Below, in pieces: positions 57,105-64,000 of a stretch of 64,000 nt of DNA (position 1 is its first letter; the number at the start of each line of letters is the position of its first letter). This DNA comes from Achromobacter xylosoxidans (GTDB lineage: Bacteria; Pseudomonadota; Gammaproteobacteria; Burkholderiales; Burkholderiaceae_B): positions 558,001 through 622,000 of the forward strand of contig NZ_CP061008.1 in assembly GCF_014490035.1 (NCBI RefSeq), read 5' to 3'. Both the position numbers and the translations under genes were made by a program. Under the pieces are notes generated by a model that was not told the DNA's origin, made no database searches, and saw nothing but the letters and a program-made list of their open reading frames with translations.

Positions 57105-57845
57105 ATGAGCACGTCGATACTCGCGCTGGAAGACGTGACCGTGGCCTACCACGGCGACATCACCATCCTGAACCACGTCAACATCCAGGCGCGCGCAGGC
57201 AAGGTGACGGGCGTCATCGGCCCCAACGGCGCCGGCAAGTCCACGGTGCTGAAGACCATGTTCGGTTTCCTGCCGCCGCGCACCGGCCGCATTACGCTGC
57301 GCGGCGCGGACATCAGCGCGCAACCCTCGCACGAGCGCGCCAGCAACGGCGTGGCTTTCGTGCCGCAGCACCGCAGCCTGTTCGGCGAACTGTCGGTGCA
57401 CGACAACCTGCTGCTGGGCTGCTGGCCGTTCCGCAAGGACAAGGCGCGGGTGCGCCAGCGCATCGATTCCGTCTACGACCGCTTCCCGATCCTGGCGCAG
57501 AAGCGCGACGACCCCGTCTCCAGCATGAGCGGCGGACAGCAGCGCTTCGTGGAGTTCGGACGGGCCTTGTTGATCGAGCCGTCCGTCATCCTGCTGGACG
57601 AGCCCACCGCCATGCTGGCGCCCAAGATCTCCAAGGAGATCTACACGCTGATCCGCGGCTTTGCCGACGAGGGCATGACGGTGGTGCTGGTGGACCAGAA
57701 CGTGCGCCGCTGCGCCGAGGTGTCCGACTACATGTACATCCTGGAGCTGGGCCGCAACAAGGCCGAGGGCGGGCGCGAAGCCTTCGATGACGGCGGCGGG
57801 CTGCGCGAGATGGTTGCGTCGTGGATGGATTACAAGATCGATTGA
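57105..57845 (+). CDS. Branched-chain-type ABC ATPase (LivF-like)
   Basis: 246 residues from the ATG at 57105; an earlier in-frame ATG at 57075 would overlap the LivG-like gene. Walker A GPNGAGKST (39-47), FVPQHRSLFGELSVHDNLLLG, signature MSGGQQRFVEFGRAL, Walker B ILLDEPTA and a Gln-for-His switch, VDQNV, as is usual for LivF. It forms the second ATPase of the importer. It converges on the XRE-membrane gene 7 bases beyond its stop. Confidence 0.94.
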   Translation: MSTSILALEDVTVAYHGDITILNHVNIQARAGKVTGVIGPNGAGKSTVLKTMFGFLPPRTGRITLRGADISAQPSHERASNGVAFVPQHRSLFGELSVHDNLLLGCWPFRKDKARVRQRIDSVYDRFPILAQKRDDPVSSMSGGQQRFVEFGRALLIEPSVILLDEPTAMLAPKISKEIYTLIRGFADEGMTVVLVDQNVRRCAEVSDYMYILELGRNKAEGGREAFDDGGGLREMVASWMDYKID

Positions 57846-57852
57846 CTTCGGG

Positions 57853-58326
57853 TCAAAGCGGCCGTCCCAGCCGCTTTTCGACCTGCCGCCTTTCCCATTG
57901 GGGACCGAACAGCCGGTACGGCGCGTAGACCCGGATGGCGCGCGCCGCCAGGGCCAGTCCCAGGCCCAGCATCACCCAGTATGACCACATGCGCTGGGGC
58001 GAGGTCAGCAGATTGATCGCGTACAGCGCCGCCGCGATCAGCGCGTAGCGCAGGCAGGCCACATAGAAGCCGCGCAAGGCGCGCACGTGGGCGAAGGCTT
58101 CTCGTTCCGCCTCCTCGGCGGCTGTCATTGTCGTATCCATTGCTGTTTCCTCCGTATTCAGGGTGGAAAAATCGACTTCGAAAACCGAGGCAATGGACTT
58201 GAGCGTCTCCACACTCGCGGGTTGGCCCGCTTCGATGCGCTGGATGGTCCGCGCGCTCAGGCCGCTGGCCTGGGCCAGCTGCTGCTGGGACCATCCGCGC
58301 TTGAGGCGTAGCTTTTGAATCAGCAT
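57853..58326 (-). CDS. XRE-family HTH protein with a C-terminal two-helix membrane domain
   Basis: 157 residues. Residues 1-55 are a Cro/C1-type helix-turn-helix (LRLKRGWSQQQLAQASGLSARTIQRIEAG in parts, then SVETLKSIASVFEVD). After a short acidic linker, residues about 85-140 form a 2TM domain (LRYALIAAALYAINLL and YWVMLGLGLALAARAI) closing with YRLFGPQWERRQVEKRL. A DNA-binding head joined to a small membrane anchor suggests a membrane-tethered regulator. No partner is evident. Confidence 0.8.
   Translation of the reverse strand: MLIQKLRLKRGWSQQQLAQASGLSARTIQRIEAGQPASVETLKSIASVFEVDFSTLNTEETAMDTTMTAAEEAEREAFAHVRALRGFYVACLRYALIAAALYAINLLTSPQRMWSYWVMLGLGLALAARAIRVYAPYRLFGPQWERRQVEKRLGRPL
57855..57878. 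terminator. Hairpin at the convergent liv/XRE junction
   Basis: AAAGCGGC-CGTCCCA-GCCGCTTT, followed by one more T on the plus strand, starts 9 bases past the LivF-like stop and lies within the last codons of the convergent gene. It is a plausible terminator for the liv-type operon. Confidence 0.6.
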
Positions 58327-58432
58327 GGTTCGATTCCCATTGGTTCGGAATCACCAAGGTAGCCGATAGGGCGGCGCAGCGATACGACAGGGGCACGACA
58401 CGGGCACGACAGCGAGGCGACGGGGCCCAGTT

Positions 58433-58843
58433 TCAGTGTTTCAGCGTCCAATCGTCCAGCTGCAATCCGGGCACGCGGGAAAATTCACGCGTGTTGTTGG
58501 TAACAAGTACCAGGCCGCGCGAGCGGGTGTGGCCGGCGATCATGGCGTCGTAGGGGCCAATAGGGGTTCCGGCGCGCGCCAGTTCCGCGCGAAGCTGACC
58601 CGAATCTGCTGCCGCGTCATGGTCATAGTCGAGCACTTCCAGGCGCTGCAGGAAACCGTCGACAACGGCGTGATTGCGCGAGGGGGCGGCGGACTTTTCC
58701 GCGCCATAGGCGAGCTCCATGGCGGTGATCGCGCTGATACATAGCTGGCCCTGCCGCCGGTTGAACGCCTGCTGCACTGCGTCTGGCTTGTTCTTGATGG
58801 CAAAGATGCAGGTGTTCGTGTCCAGCACGAACTTCAGCGGCAT
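58433..58843 (-). CDS. vapC: VapC toxin, PIN-domain RNase
   Basis: 136 residues, PIN fold. Acidic metal site: Asp8 in LDTNTCIFAIK, Glu43 in ITAMELAYGAEKS and Asp99 in GPYDAMIAGH, with a later NNTREFSRVPGL strand. The pattern matches the VapC group that cleaves initiator tRNA(fMet). It is co-encoded with and overlaps the antitoxin gene by 10 bases. All key acids are present, so the toxin is probably active. Confidence 0.93.
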   Translation of the reverse strand: MPLKFVLDTNTCIFAIKNKPDAVQQAFNRRQGQLCISAITAMELAYGAEKSAAPSRNHAVVDGFLQRLEVLDYDHDAAADSGQLRAELARAGTPIGPYDAMIAGHTRSRGLVLVTNNTREFSRVPGLQLDDWTLKH

Positions 58844-59076
58844 GAGCGGCCTCCTGCCCTGGCCACGGGTTGATCGCGGTCGTTGAGAAAGTCGGCCGTG
58901 ACGGACTCGCCTGCGAACCAGGCGTCCCAGGACCTGTCGGCGGGCACCGGCGCCGGCGTTGGCCGTTGGTTGATGGCGACGACGTACCCCAGTGCCGGAC
59001 TGCCTGGCCGGGCGGCGGTTTTGCGCCGGTCTGCTGGGCGGCTATGGGGTGTTTTATAGATGGATTCTGATTTCAT
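58834..59076 (-). CDS. vapB: VapB-type antitoxin with diverged DNA-binding region
   Basis: 80 residues. The C-terminal half is a good VapB neutralising segment: DRSWDAWFAGESVTADFLNDRDQP. The N-terminal half should be a SpoVT/AbrB DNA-binding fold with the loop NRSQAVRLPK; here the same-length stretch reads PHSRPADRRK, and the following VAI strand is kept. Nothing in the length or either alternative frame points to a frameshift. Toxin binding is expected; operator binding may be lost or altered. A ribosome site GAGGAG precedes the ATG. Confidence 0.75.
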   Translation of the reverse strand: MKSESIYKTPHSRPADRRKTAARPGSPALGYVVAINQRPTPAPVPADRSWDAWFAGESVTADFLNDRDQPVARAGGRSCR

Positions 59077-59338
59077 GGCGCTCTCCTCGACTGGTGTATG
59101 ACGCCCGTTTTTTATAGCGCGCCACGTGTCTCCCGCCTACGACGGCTTACCGCAAATCGCTGCCAGCCTTGTTCGGCTTGGGCCGGCTTCCGTGCAGTTG
59201 CGAGCGGCGGTCAGGCTGCACAGATCCGGCGCGTGGCGCCGCCGCCACGCCCGCCAGGCTTTGCATTTTTTGACGGTCCGGCACCACCAGCCTTGCGCTA
59301 ATCTGGCTGCGCCATCATCCCCAGGCGAGGCCCACGCC
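59077..59338. other. Divergent intergenic region vapB/ltrA
   Basis: 262 bases between divergent starts. An AT-rich patch, TTTTTTATAG at 59108-59117, is the only promoter-like feature on the vapB side. No small gene or clear operator dyad was found; open frames across it are extensions of the ltrA frame without family similarity. Confidence 0.5.
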
Positions 59339-60532
59339 ATGACCTTTCTTGCAAGCGCCAACCTGCTGCGCCGCCGCGACGGACACGAAGCCCGCGTCAC
59401 CTACGTCGAGCTGTTCTTCGACCTGGTGTACGTCTTCGCGGTCACCCAGATATCCCACAGCCTGCTGCATGATCTGACCTTGATGGGCGCGCTCCACTCC
59501 CTGGTGCTGTGGTTCGCCGTCTGGCTGGGCTGGCAATACACCTGCTGGGTCACCAACTGGTTCGATCCCGACGCCGTGCCCATGCGCGTCATGTTGTTCG
59601 CCGTGATGCTGGCCGGCCTGGTCTTTGGCGCCGCCCTGCCGGGCGCGTTCGGCGCCACCGGGCTGGTGTTCGCCGTCAGCTATGCGCTGATCCAGGTGGG
59701 GCGCACGCTGTTCATCGTGCTGCACCTGGGGCCTGCGCATCCGCTGGCGCCCAACTTCCGCCGCATGTTGGCCTGGCTGTGCGTGTCGGCGGTCCTGTGG
59801 ATCGCCGGCGGACTCTCGCAGGACGGTGCGCGGCTGGCGCTGTGGGCGCTGGCGGTGGCCTGCGAGTATCTGTCGCCCATGATCGGCTTCCGCTTTCCCG
59901 GCCTGGGGCGTTCCGCGACCAGCGAATGGACGATCGAGGGCGGCCACCTGGCCGAGCGCTGCCAACTGTTCGTCATCGTGGCGCTGGGCGAAACCCTGCT
60001 CATCACCGGCGCCACGCTGGCTGGCCTGGAGCGCTGGGACGCACCCGCGCTGATCGCGTTGCTGGCGGCCTTCCTGGGCACGGCCGCCATGTGGTGGGTG
60101 TACTTCGACACCAGCAGCCGCGATGGCAGCGAGGCCATCGTGCATAGCGACGATCCGGGCCGCATCGGCGCCTGGTTCCATTATGTGCACGTCATCCTGA
60201 TCGCCGGCGTGATCGTGTCCGCCGTGGCCAACGAGCTGGTCATATTGCATCCGGACGGGCGTATCGCCATGCCGGCGGCTGCCGCGCTGATCGGCGGGCC
60301 GGCGCTATACCTGGCAGGCAACGGCATCTACAAGACAGTGGTCTACGGCCGCTTTCCGCTGTCGCACGTCGCGGGGCTGGTGCTGCTGGCGGTGCTGGCG
60401 CCCGTGGCTTTCGTGACCGACAACCTCATGGTGGGCGGTTTGACCACGTTGATCATGATTCTGGTGGCGGCGTGGGAAAGCGTGTCGCGGCGCAGGGCGC
60501 ATGCTGGCGTTCCGGAAGGAGTCGCGGAGTAG
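59339..60532 (+). CDS. Low-temperature-requirement A (LtrA) family membrane protein
   Basis: 397 residues from the ATG at 59339; an in-frame ATG at 59126 would add 71 residues without family character. LtrA signature at the N-terminus: VTYVELFFDLVYVFAVTQISH in parts, then about 11 helices, with FRFPGLGRS and the GHLAERCQLFVIVALGE motif in the middle. The family is widespread, named from a Listeria low-temperature mutant, and its biochemical role is unknown. It stands alone between vapB and the convergent mutT gene. Confidence 0.9.
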   Translation: MTFLASANLLRRRDGHEARVTYVELFFDLVYVFAVTQISHSLLHDLTLMGALHSLVLWFAVWLGWQYTCWVTNWFDPDAVPMRVMLFAVMLAGLVFGAALPGAFGATGLVFAVSYALIQVGRTLFIVLHLGPAHPLAPNFRRMLAWLCVSAVLWIAGGLSQDGARLALWALAVACEYLSPMIGFRFPGLGRSATSEWTIEGGHLAERCQLFVIVALGETLLITGATLAGLERWDAPALIALLAAFLGTAAMWWVYFDTSSRDGSEAIVHSDDPGRIGAWFHYVHVILIAGVIVSAVANELVILHPDGRIAMPAAAALIGGPALYLAGNGIYKTVVYGRFPLSHVAGLVLLAVLAPVAFVTDNLMVGGLTTLIMILVAAWESVSRRRAHAGVPEGVAE

Positions 60533-60628
60533 CGTCAATCCTGTGAGGGCCGGAGGCAGCCCCAGCGGGAGCCGTTGGATGCTCCCGCGCCGCCGGCAGG
60601 TGGCGGCTTTCAGCAAAGCCGCCGCGGT

Positions 60629-61591
60629 TCAGATCAGGCCGCGTATCCCCGCAATGCCGTGCGCGCCATGGCGCAGCGCTTGCGATACGGTCTGGGTGGA
60701 CTGGCCTCCCAGCGCGAACACCGGGATGCCGGCGTCGCGGTTGCCTGCCACGAAGCCTTCCCACCCGAGCGTCGGCGCGCCGGGATGGCTGGGCGTGTCC
60801 AGCACGGGGCCCAGCACCGCGAAATCGGCGCCAAGTTCGCGCGCATGGACGACCTGGGCGTTGTCGTGCGCGGATACGCCGACCAGCGCGCCCGCGGGGA
60901 GTTCGGGACGCGCCGTGAGCTTGGCCGCATCGGCCGCGCGCAGGTGCACGCCGTCGGCCTCGCGCCACCAGGCGGCGGGATGGACGCTGTTGACCAGCAC
61001 CCGGGCGCCCGCGGCGCGGCAGCGCTTCTGCACCTGTTGCAGCACTTCATGCAACGACGGGGAGGCCACGCCGTCCGGCCATTGCGGTTCGCGCAACTGC
61101 ACCAGCTTGACGCCGCGCGCCAGCGCCGCTTCCAGCCGGCCCAGGAAGGCGGCCACGCCGGCCCGCGAACCCACGGAGCTGATGCCGTAGGACGTGGGCA
61201 ACTGCAGCCAGCGCAGCGGGGGCAGGGTGGCGGGCAACAGATCGCCCACCGACGCGGCCTGCGCGGGGTTGACCCATTCCAGGCGCTGGTTTTCCAGGCT
61301 GCGCGGTTCGCCTTCCCAGCCGGTGACGTGGCAGAACGCCAGGCGCACCGTGGTGTGGGGGTAGGCGTGCACGTAGGTGACCCAGGGGCGCGACTGCGTG
61401 ACGCGGATGCCGATTTCTTCCTGCAGTTCGCGCGCCAGGGCTTCCAGCACGGTTTCGCCGGGTTCGAGCTTGCCGCCGGGCAGCTCCCACCAGCCCGCCC
61501 AGGGTTTGCCTTCGGGGCGCTGTCCCAGCAGCAGCATGCCGTCCGGACGCAGGATCAGGCCGGCGGCGACGTCGACGATCTTTTCAGACAT
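60629..61591 (-). CDS. mutT: Nudix hydrolase fused to a thiamine-phosphate-synthase-like domain
   Basis: 320 residues. Residues 1-130 are a MutT Nudix domain with the complete box GGKLEPGETVLEALARELQEEIG (positions 39-61, in parts) and TYVHAYPHTTVRL. Residues about 135-320 are a ThiE/TenI-like barrel: LVQLREPQWP, VLVNSVHPAAWWREADGVHLRA, FAVLGPVLDTPSHPG and GIPVFALGGQST. The Nudix part should clear 8-oxo-dGTP; the second domain accompanies MutT in many proteobacteria and its role is unclear. It overlaps the ATPase gene by 8 bases. Confidence 0.93.
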   Translation of the reverse strand: MSEKIVDVAAGLILRPDGMLLLGQRPEGKPWAGWWELPGGKLEPGETVLEALARELQEEIGIRVTQSRPWVTYVHAYPHTTVRLAFCHVTGWEGEPRSLENQRLEWVNPAQAASVGDLLPATLPPLRWLQLPTSYGISSVGSRAGVAAFLGRLEAALARGVKLVQLREPQWPDGVASPSLHEVLQQVQKRCRAAGARVLVNSVHPAAWWREADGVHLRAADAAKLTARPELPAGALVGVSAHDNAQVVHARELGADFAVLGPVLDTPSHPGAPTLGWEGFVAGNRDAGIPVFALGGQSTQTVSQALRHGAHGIAGIRGLI

Positions 61592-62450
61592 GACGGGCCG
61601 CCCAGTCGCGCGCGAACTGGTACGCCACGCGGCCCGAACGCGAGCCGCGCTCGATGGTCCATTGCAGCGCCTCGGTGCGCGAGGGTTCGATCTGCGCTTC
61701 CGGGCAACCCAGTTCGCGCAGCCAGTGGTAGACGATGTCCAGGTAGTCGTCCTGCTTGAAGGGATAGAACGACAGCCACAGGCCGAAGCGCTCGGACAGC
61801 GAGATCTTTTCCTCGACGGTTTCGCCCGGGTGGATCTCGCCGTCGGGCTGATGCTTGGCCGCCAGGTTCTCGCTCATGTATTCCGGCATCAGGTGGCGCC
61901 GGTTGGACGTTGCATAGATCAGCACGTTGTCGCCCGAGGCCGAGACCGAGCCGTCCAGCACCGACTTCAGCGCCTTGTAGCCGGCCTCGCCTTCCTCGAA
62001 CGACAGGTCGTCGCAGAACACAATAAAGCGTTCGGGACGGGAGGCGACCAGTTCGACAATGTCGGCCAGGTCGCCGAGGTCGGATTTGTCGACTTCGATC
62101 AGGCGCAGTCCGCGCTCGCCATAGGCGGCCAGCATGGCCTTGACCAGCGAGCTCTTGCCGGTGCCGCGGGCGCCGGTCATGAGCACGTTGTTGGCCGGTT
62201 TCTTTTCCAGGAACTGCAGCGTGTTGCGGTCGATGATGCCCTTCTGGCGCTCGATGTGCTGCAGGTCCGCCATGTCGATGCGCGCCACGTGGCGCACGGC
62301 GTCCAGCCAGCCGCGCGCGCCGCGCTTGCGCCAGCGGTAGGCATGGGCGGTCCAGTCGATTTCGGGCGTTGCGGGCGGAAGCCAGGCTTCCAGCTGCGCC
62401 AGCACGCGCTCGGCGCGCTGGATAAGGGTGGAGAACTCGGTTGCGGTCAC
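61584..62450 (-). CDS. DUF815-family AAA+ type ATPase
   Basis: 288 residues. Walker A MTGARGTGKSS (91-101), Walker B-like FIVFCDDLSFEEGE, a sensor-1-type YATSNRRHLMPEYM and a C-terminal arginine-rich helix (SRSGRVAYQFARDW). DUF815 proteins are conserved next to argJ and mutT in betaproteobacteria and have no agreed function. The start ATG is at 62448-62450, 24 bases after argJ ends. The call is based on family pattern and context. Confidence 0.9.
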   Translation of the reverse strand: MTATEFSTLIQRAERVLAQLEAWLPPATPEIDWTAHAYRWRKRGARGWLDAVRHVARIDMADLQHIERQKGIIDRNTLQFLEKKPANNVLMTGARGTGKSSLVKAMLAAYGERGLRLIEVDKSDLGDLADIVELVASRPERFIVFCDDLSFEEGEAGYKALKSVLDGSVSASGDNVLIYATSNRRHLMPEYMSENLAAKHQPDGEIHPGETVEEKISLSERFGLWLSFYPFKQDDYLDIVYHWLRELGCPEAQIEPSRTEALQWTIERGSRSGRVAYQFARDWAARHV

Positions 62451-62474
62451 GTCTGAAGTCCCGGAAGTTTCGGA

Positions 62475-63701
62475 TCAGGAGCGGTAGTCGGCGTTGATCG
62501 ACACGTACTCGTGCGAGAAGTCGCAGGTGTAGACGGTGTCGCTGACCTGGCCGCGGCCCAGGGCGATGCGCACCTGGATCTCGGCCTGCTTCATCACGCG
62601 CTGGCCGTCGGCTTCCTGGTAGGCGGGGTTGCGGCCGCCGTCCTTGGCCACCAGCACGTCGTCCAGCCACAGGCGGATGTTGGACACGTCCAGGTCGTCG
62701 ATGCCGGCGTAGCCCACCGCGGCCAGGATGCGGCCCAGGTTGGGGTCCGAGGCGAAGAAAGCGGTCTTGACCAGCGGCGAGTGGGCCACGGCGTACGCCA
62801 CCTTCAGCGCTTCCTCGGTGGTGCCGGCCTCTTCGACGCGGATGGTCATGAACTTGGTGGCGCCTTCGGCGTCGCGCACGATCTTGGTGGCCAGTTCCAG
62901 CGCGGCGGCCGTCAGGGCTGCGCGCACGGCGGCGTAGGCCGGATCGGATTCGGCATTCACTTCGACGCCCGACTTGCCGGTGGCGGCGATGATGAAGGAG
63001 TCGTTGGTGGAGGTGTCGCCGTCGACCGTGATGCGGTTGAACGAGGCGTCGGCGATTTCGCCGGCCAGCTTGGACAGCAGCGGCTGGGCGATGCCGGCGT
63101 CAGTGGCCAGGAAGCTCAGCATGGTGGCCATGTTGGGCCGGATCATGCCGGCGCCCTTGCTGATGCCGGTGAAGGTGACGGTCTTGCCGTCGATCTGCAC
63201 CTTGGCCGAAGAAATCTTCGGCAGGGTGTCGGTCGTCATGATGCCGTGGGCGGCGCTGAACCAGTGGTCGGCGCCCAGGTCGGCGATGGCGGCGGGCAGG
63301 CCGGCCACCAGGCGGTCCAGCGGCAGCGGCTCCAGGATGACGCCGGTGGAGAAGGGCAGGACTTCGGCCGCGGGCACGCCCAGCAGCTTGCCCAGCGCGG
63401 CGCAGGTGTCCTTGGCCTTCTGCAGGCCTTCTTCGCCGGTGCCGGCATTGGCGTTGCCCGTGTTGATGACCAGCGCGCTGATCGGGCCGCCGGCGGCCAG
63501 GTGGGCCTGGCAAACCTGCACCGGCGCGGCGCAGAAGCGGTTGCGCGTGAACACGCCGGCCACGCTGGTGCCCTGTGCGAAACGGAACACGGTCAGGTCG
63601 CGTCGGTTGGCTTTGCGGATGCCGGCCTCGGTAACGCCGATTTCAACGCCGGCAACAGGAAAAATTTCGGACTCGGAGGGGATCTGCAGATTAACGGCCA
63701 T
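62475..63701 (-). CDS. argJ: Bifunctional ornithine acetyltransferase / N-acetylglutamate synthase
   Basis: 408 residues. The self-cleaving precursor has its nucleophile at Thr193 in IRPNMATML, giving alpha (to Ala192) and beta chains. Other signatures are NTGNANAGTG (about 80-89), [16 protein letters not shown] and [10 protein letters not shown]. It recycles the acetyl group from N-acetylornithine to glutamate and may also use acetyl-CoA in arginine synthesis. A run of TTT-rich sequence precedes the ATG at 63699-63701 only weakly; a CATACATGAG region upstream may hold the promoter. Confidence 0.97.
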   Translation of the reverse strand: MAVNLQIPSESEIFPVAGVEIGVTEAGIRKANRRDLTVFRFAQGTSVAGVFTRNRFCAAPVQVCQAHLAAGGPISALVINTGNANAGTGEEGLQKAKDTCAALGKLLGVPAAEVLPFSTGVILEPLPLDRLVAGLPAAIADLGADHWFSAAHGIMTTDTLPKISSAKVQIDGKTVTFTGISKGAGMIRPNMATMLSFLATDAGIAQPLLSKLAGEIADASFNRITVDGDTSTNDSFIIAATGKSGVEVNAESDPAYAAVRAALTAAALELATKIVRDAEGATKFMTIRVEEAGTTEEALKVAYAVAHSPLVKTAFFASDPNLGRILAAVGYAGIDDLDVSNIRLWLDDVLVAKDGGRNPAYQEADGQRVMKQAEIQVRIALGRGQVSDTVYTCDFSHEYVSINADYRS

Positions 63702-63800
63702 GACTTCGTCTCATGTATGAGCAGGACGGAATCGCCGCCAGGCGAGGCGGCGCGCGGGGGAAAGCTTCGTATTATCCCACCGGAATGGGACAGCGTCCGG

Positions 63801-64000
63801 TCAGGGGCCGATCCGCATGGCCGCGACGTCCAACACGCCGGCCTCGCGGTTGCCCAGCACGCTGCGCACGGCGCCGTCCGGGGCCTGCAGCACCGACTTG
63901 CCCGCTGGCACGTCCTCGCCGCCCGCACGGCGCGCCGAACGCCCGCGCGAGGGCGAGAACAGCATATCGCCGGGCTGGGCGCCCGGCAGGCGGGCGTTGG
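63801..64000 (-). CDS. 3' part of an unidentified gene (partial)
   Basis: An open frame enters from the right edge and stops with TGA at 63801-63803. The visible 65 residues include LPGAQPGDMLFSPSRGRSARR, then GKSVLQAPDGAVRSVLG and end LDVAAMRIGP. It lies on the same strand as argJ, 99 bases upstream of it. I do not recognise the family; it is not the zinc-binding C-terminus of SecA, which often precedes argJ in related genomes. Confidence 0.6.
   Translation of the reverse strand, partial: NARLPGAQPGDMLFSPSRGRSARRAGGEDVPAGKSVLQAPDGAVRSVLGNREAGVLDVAAMRIGP

Noticed and set aside
58381..58425. Short direct repeats (CGACAGGGGCA-like) between the XRE gene and vapC
   Set aside because: Three imperfect ~11-base copies only; too short and weak to call a functional repeat.

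Overview
The window is GC-rich, gene-dense chromosomal DNA of a betaproteobacterium, most likely from the Alcaligenaceae (Achromobacter/Bordetella type). That placement is inferred from protein character and gene neighbourhoods: rubredoxin next to the hemL/thiE/thiD block, yqgE-ruvX-pyrB-pyrC' strings, DUF3460-scpA-panC, pilD-coaE-zapD and mutT-ATPase-argJ. No database search was run. I found no rRNA, tRNA, CRISPR array, transposase or phage gene.

Layout. 1-5884: the 3' part of a catabolic operon with a periplasmic solute receptor, a dienelactone hydrolase fused to an NTF2-like domain, a two-subunit Rieske ring-hydroxylating oxygenase, a cysteine-less isochorismatase-fold protein and a short-chain dehydrogenase. 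5903-15887: housekeeping genes, including a FapA-like protein, a lytic transglycosylase, hemL, thiE, a ThiD-like gene, rubredoxin, yqgE, ruvX, degenerate pyrB- and pyrC-like genes and an acyltransferase. 15888-16805: a gene-free palindromic repeat element. 16806-21433 (minus strand): apaH, lptG, mtgA, aroE and a TonB-C protein. 21513-28906 (minus strand): a complete ABC importer with its own two-component system, whose histidine kinase carries a C-terminal solute-binding domain paralogous to the importer's receptor. 28907-30101: a second copy of the repeat element, ending in a 17-bp tandem array. 30102-39081: glpK, an MFS exporter, DUF3460, scpA, panC, a bare LuxR-type HTH protein, an NlpE-like lipoprotein, pilD, coaE and zapD. 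39404-60532: an accessory block with an MdtABC-type RND pump plus outer-membrane factor, an SDR/LysR pair, an amidase with a branched-chain-type ABC importer and LysR regulator, an XRE-membrane protein, a VapBC pair and LtrA. 60629-64000: mutT fused to a ThiE-like domain, a DUF815 ATPase, argJ and an unidentified partial gene.

How genes work together. Two sets join uptake to catabolism (1-5884 and 50647-57845), each pairing a type-I periplasmic receptor with hydrolytic or oxidative enzymes. The 21.5-28.9 kb set joins uptake to sensing. The MdtABC set is a self-contained tripartite efflux operon linked by start/stop overlaps.

Most notable: (1) the histidine kinase-binding protein fusion; (2) the palindromic element, whose two large copies show a compensatory base-pair change and whose terminal motif is tandemly amplified at both loci; (3) adjacent pyrB and pyrC homologues that both lack catalytic residues; (4) the ring-hydroxylation operon with its unusual hydrolase fusion. 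Functions are read from motifs; substrates are not determined.
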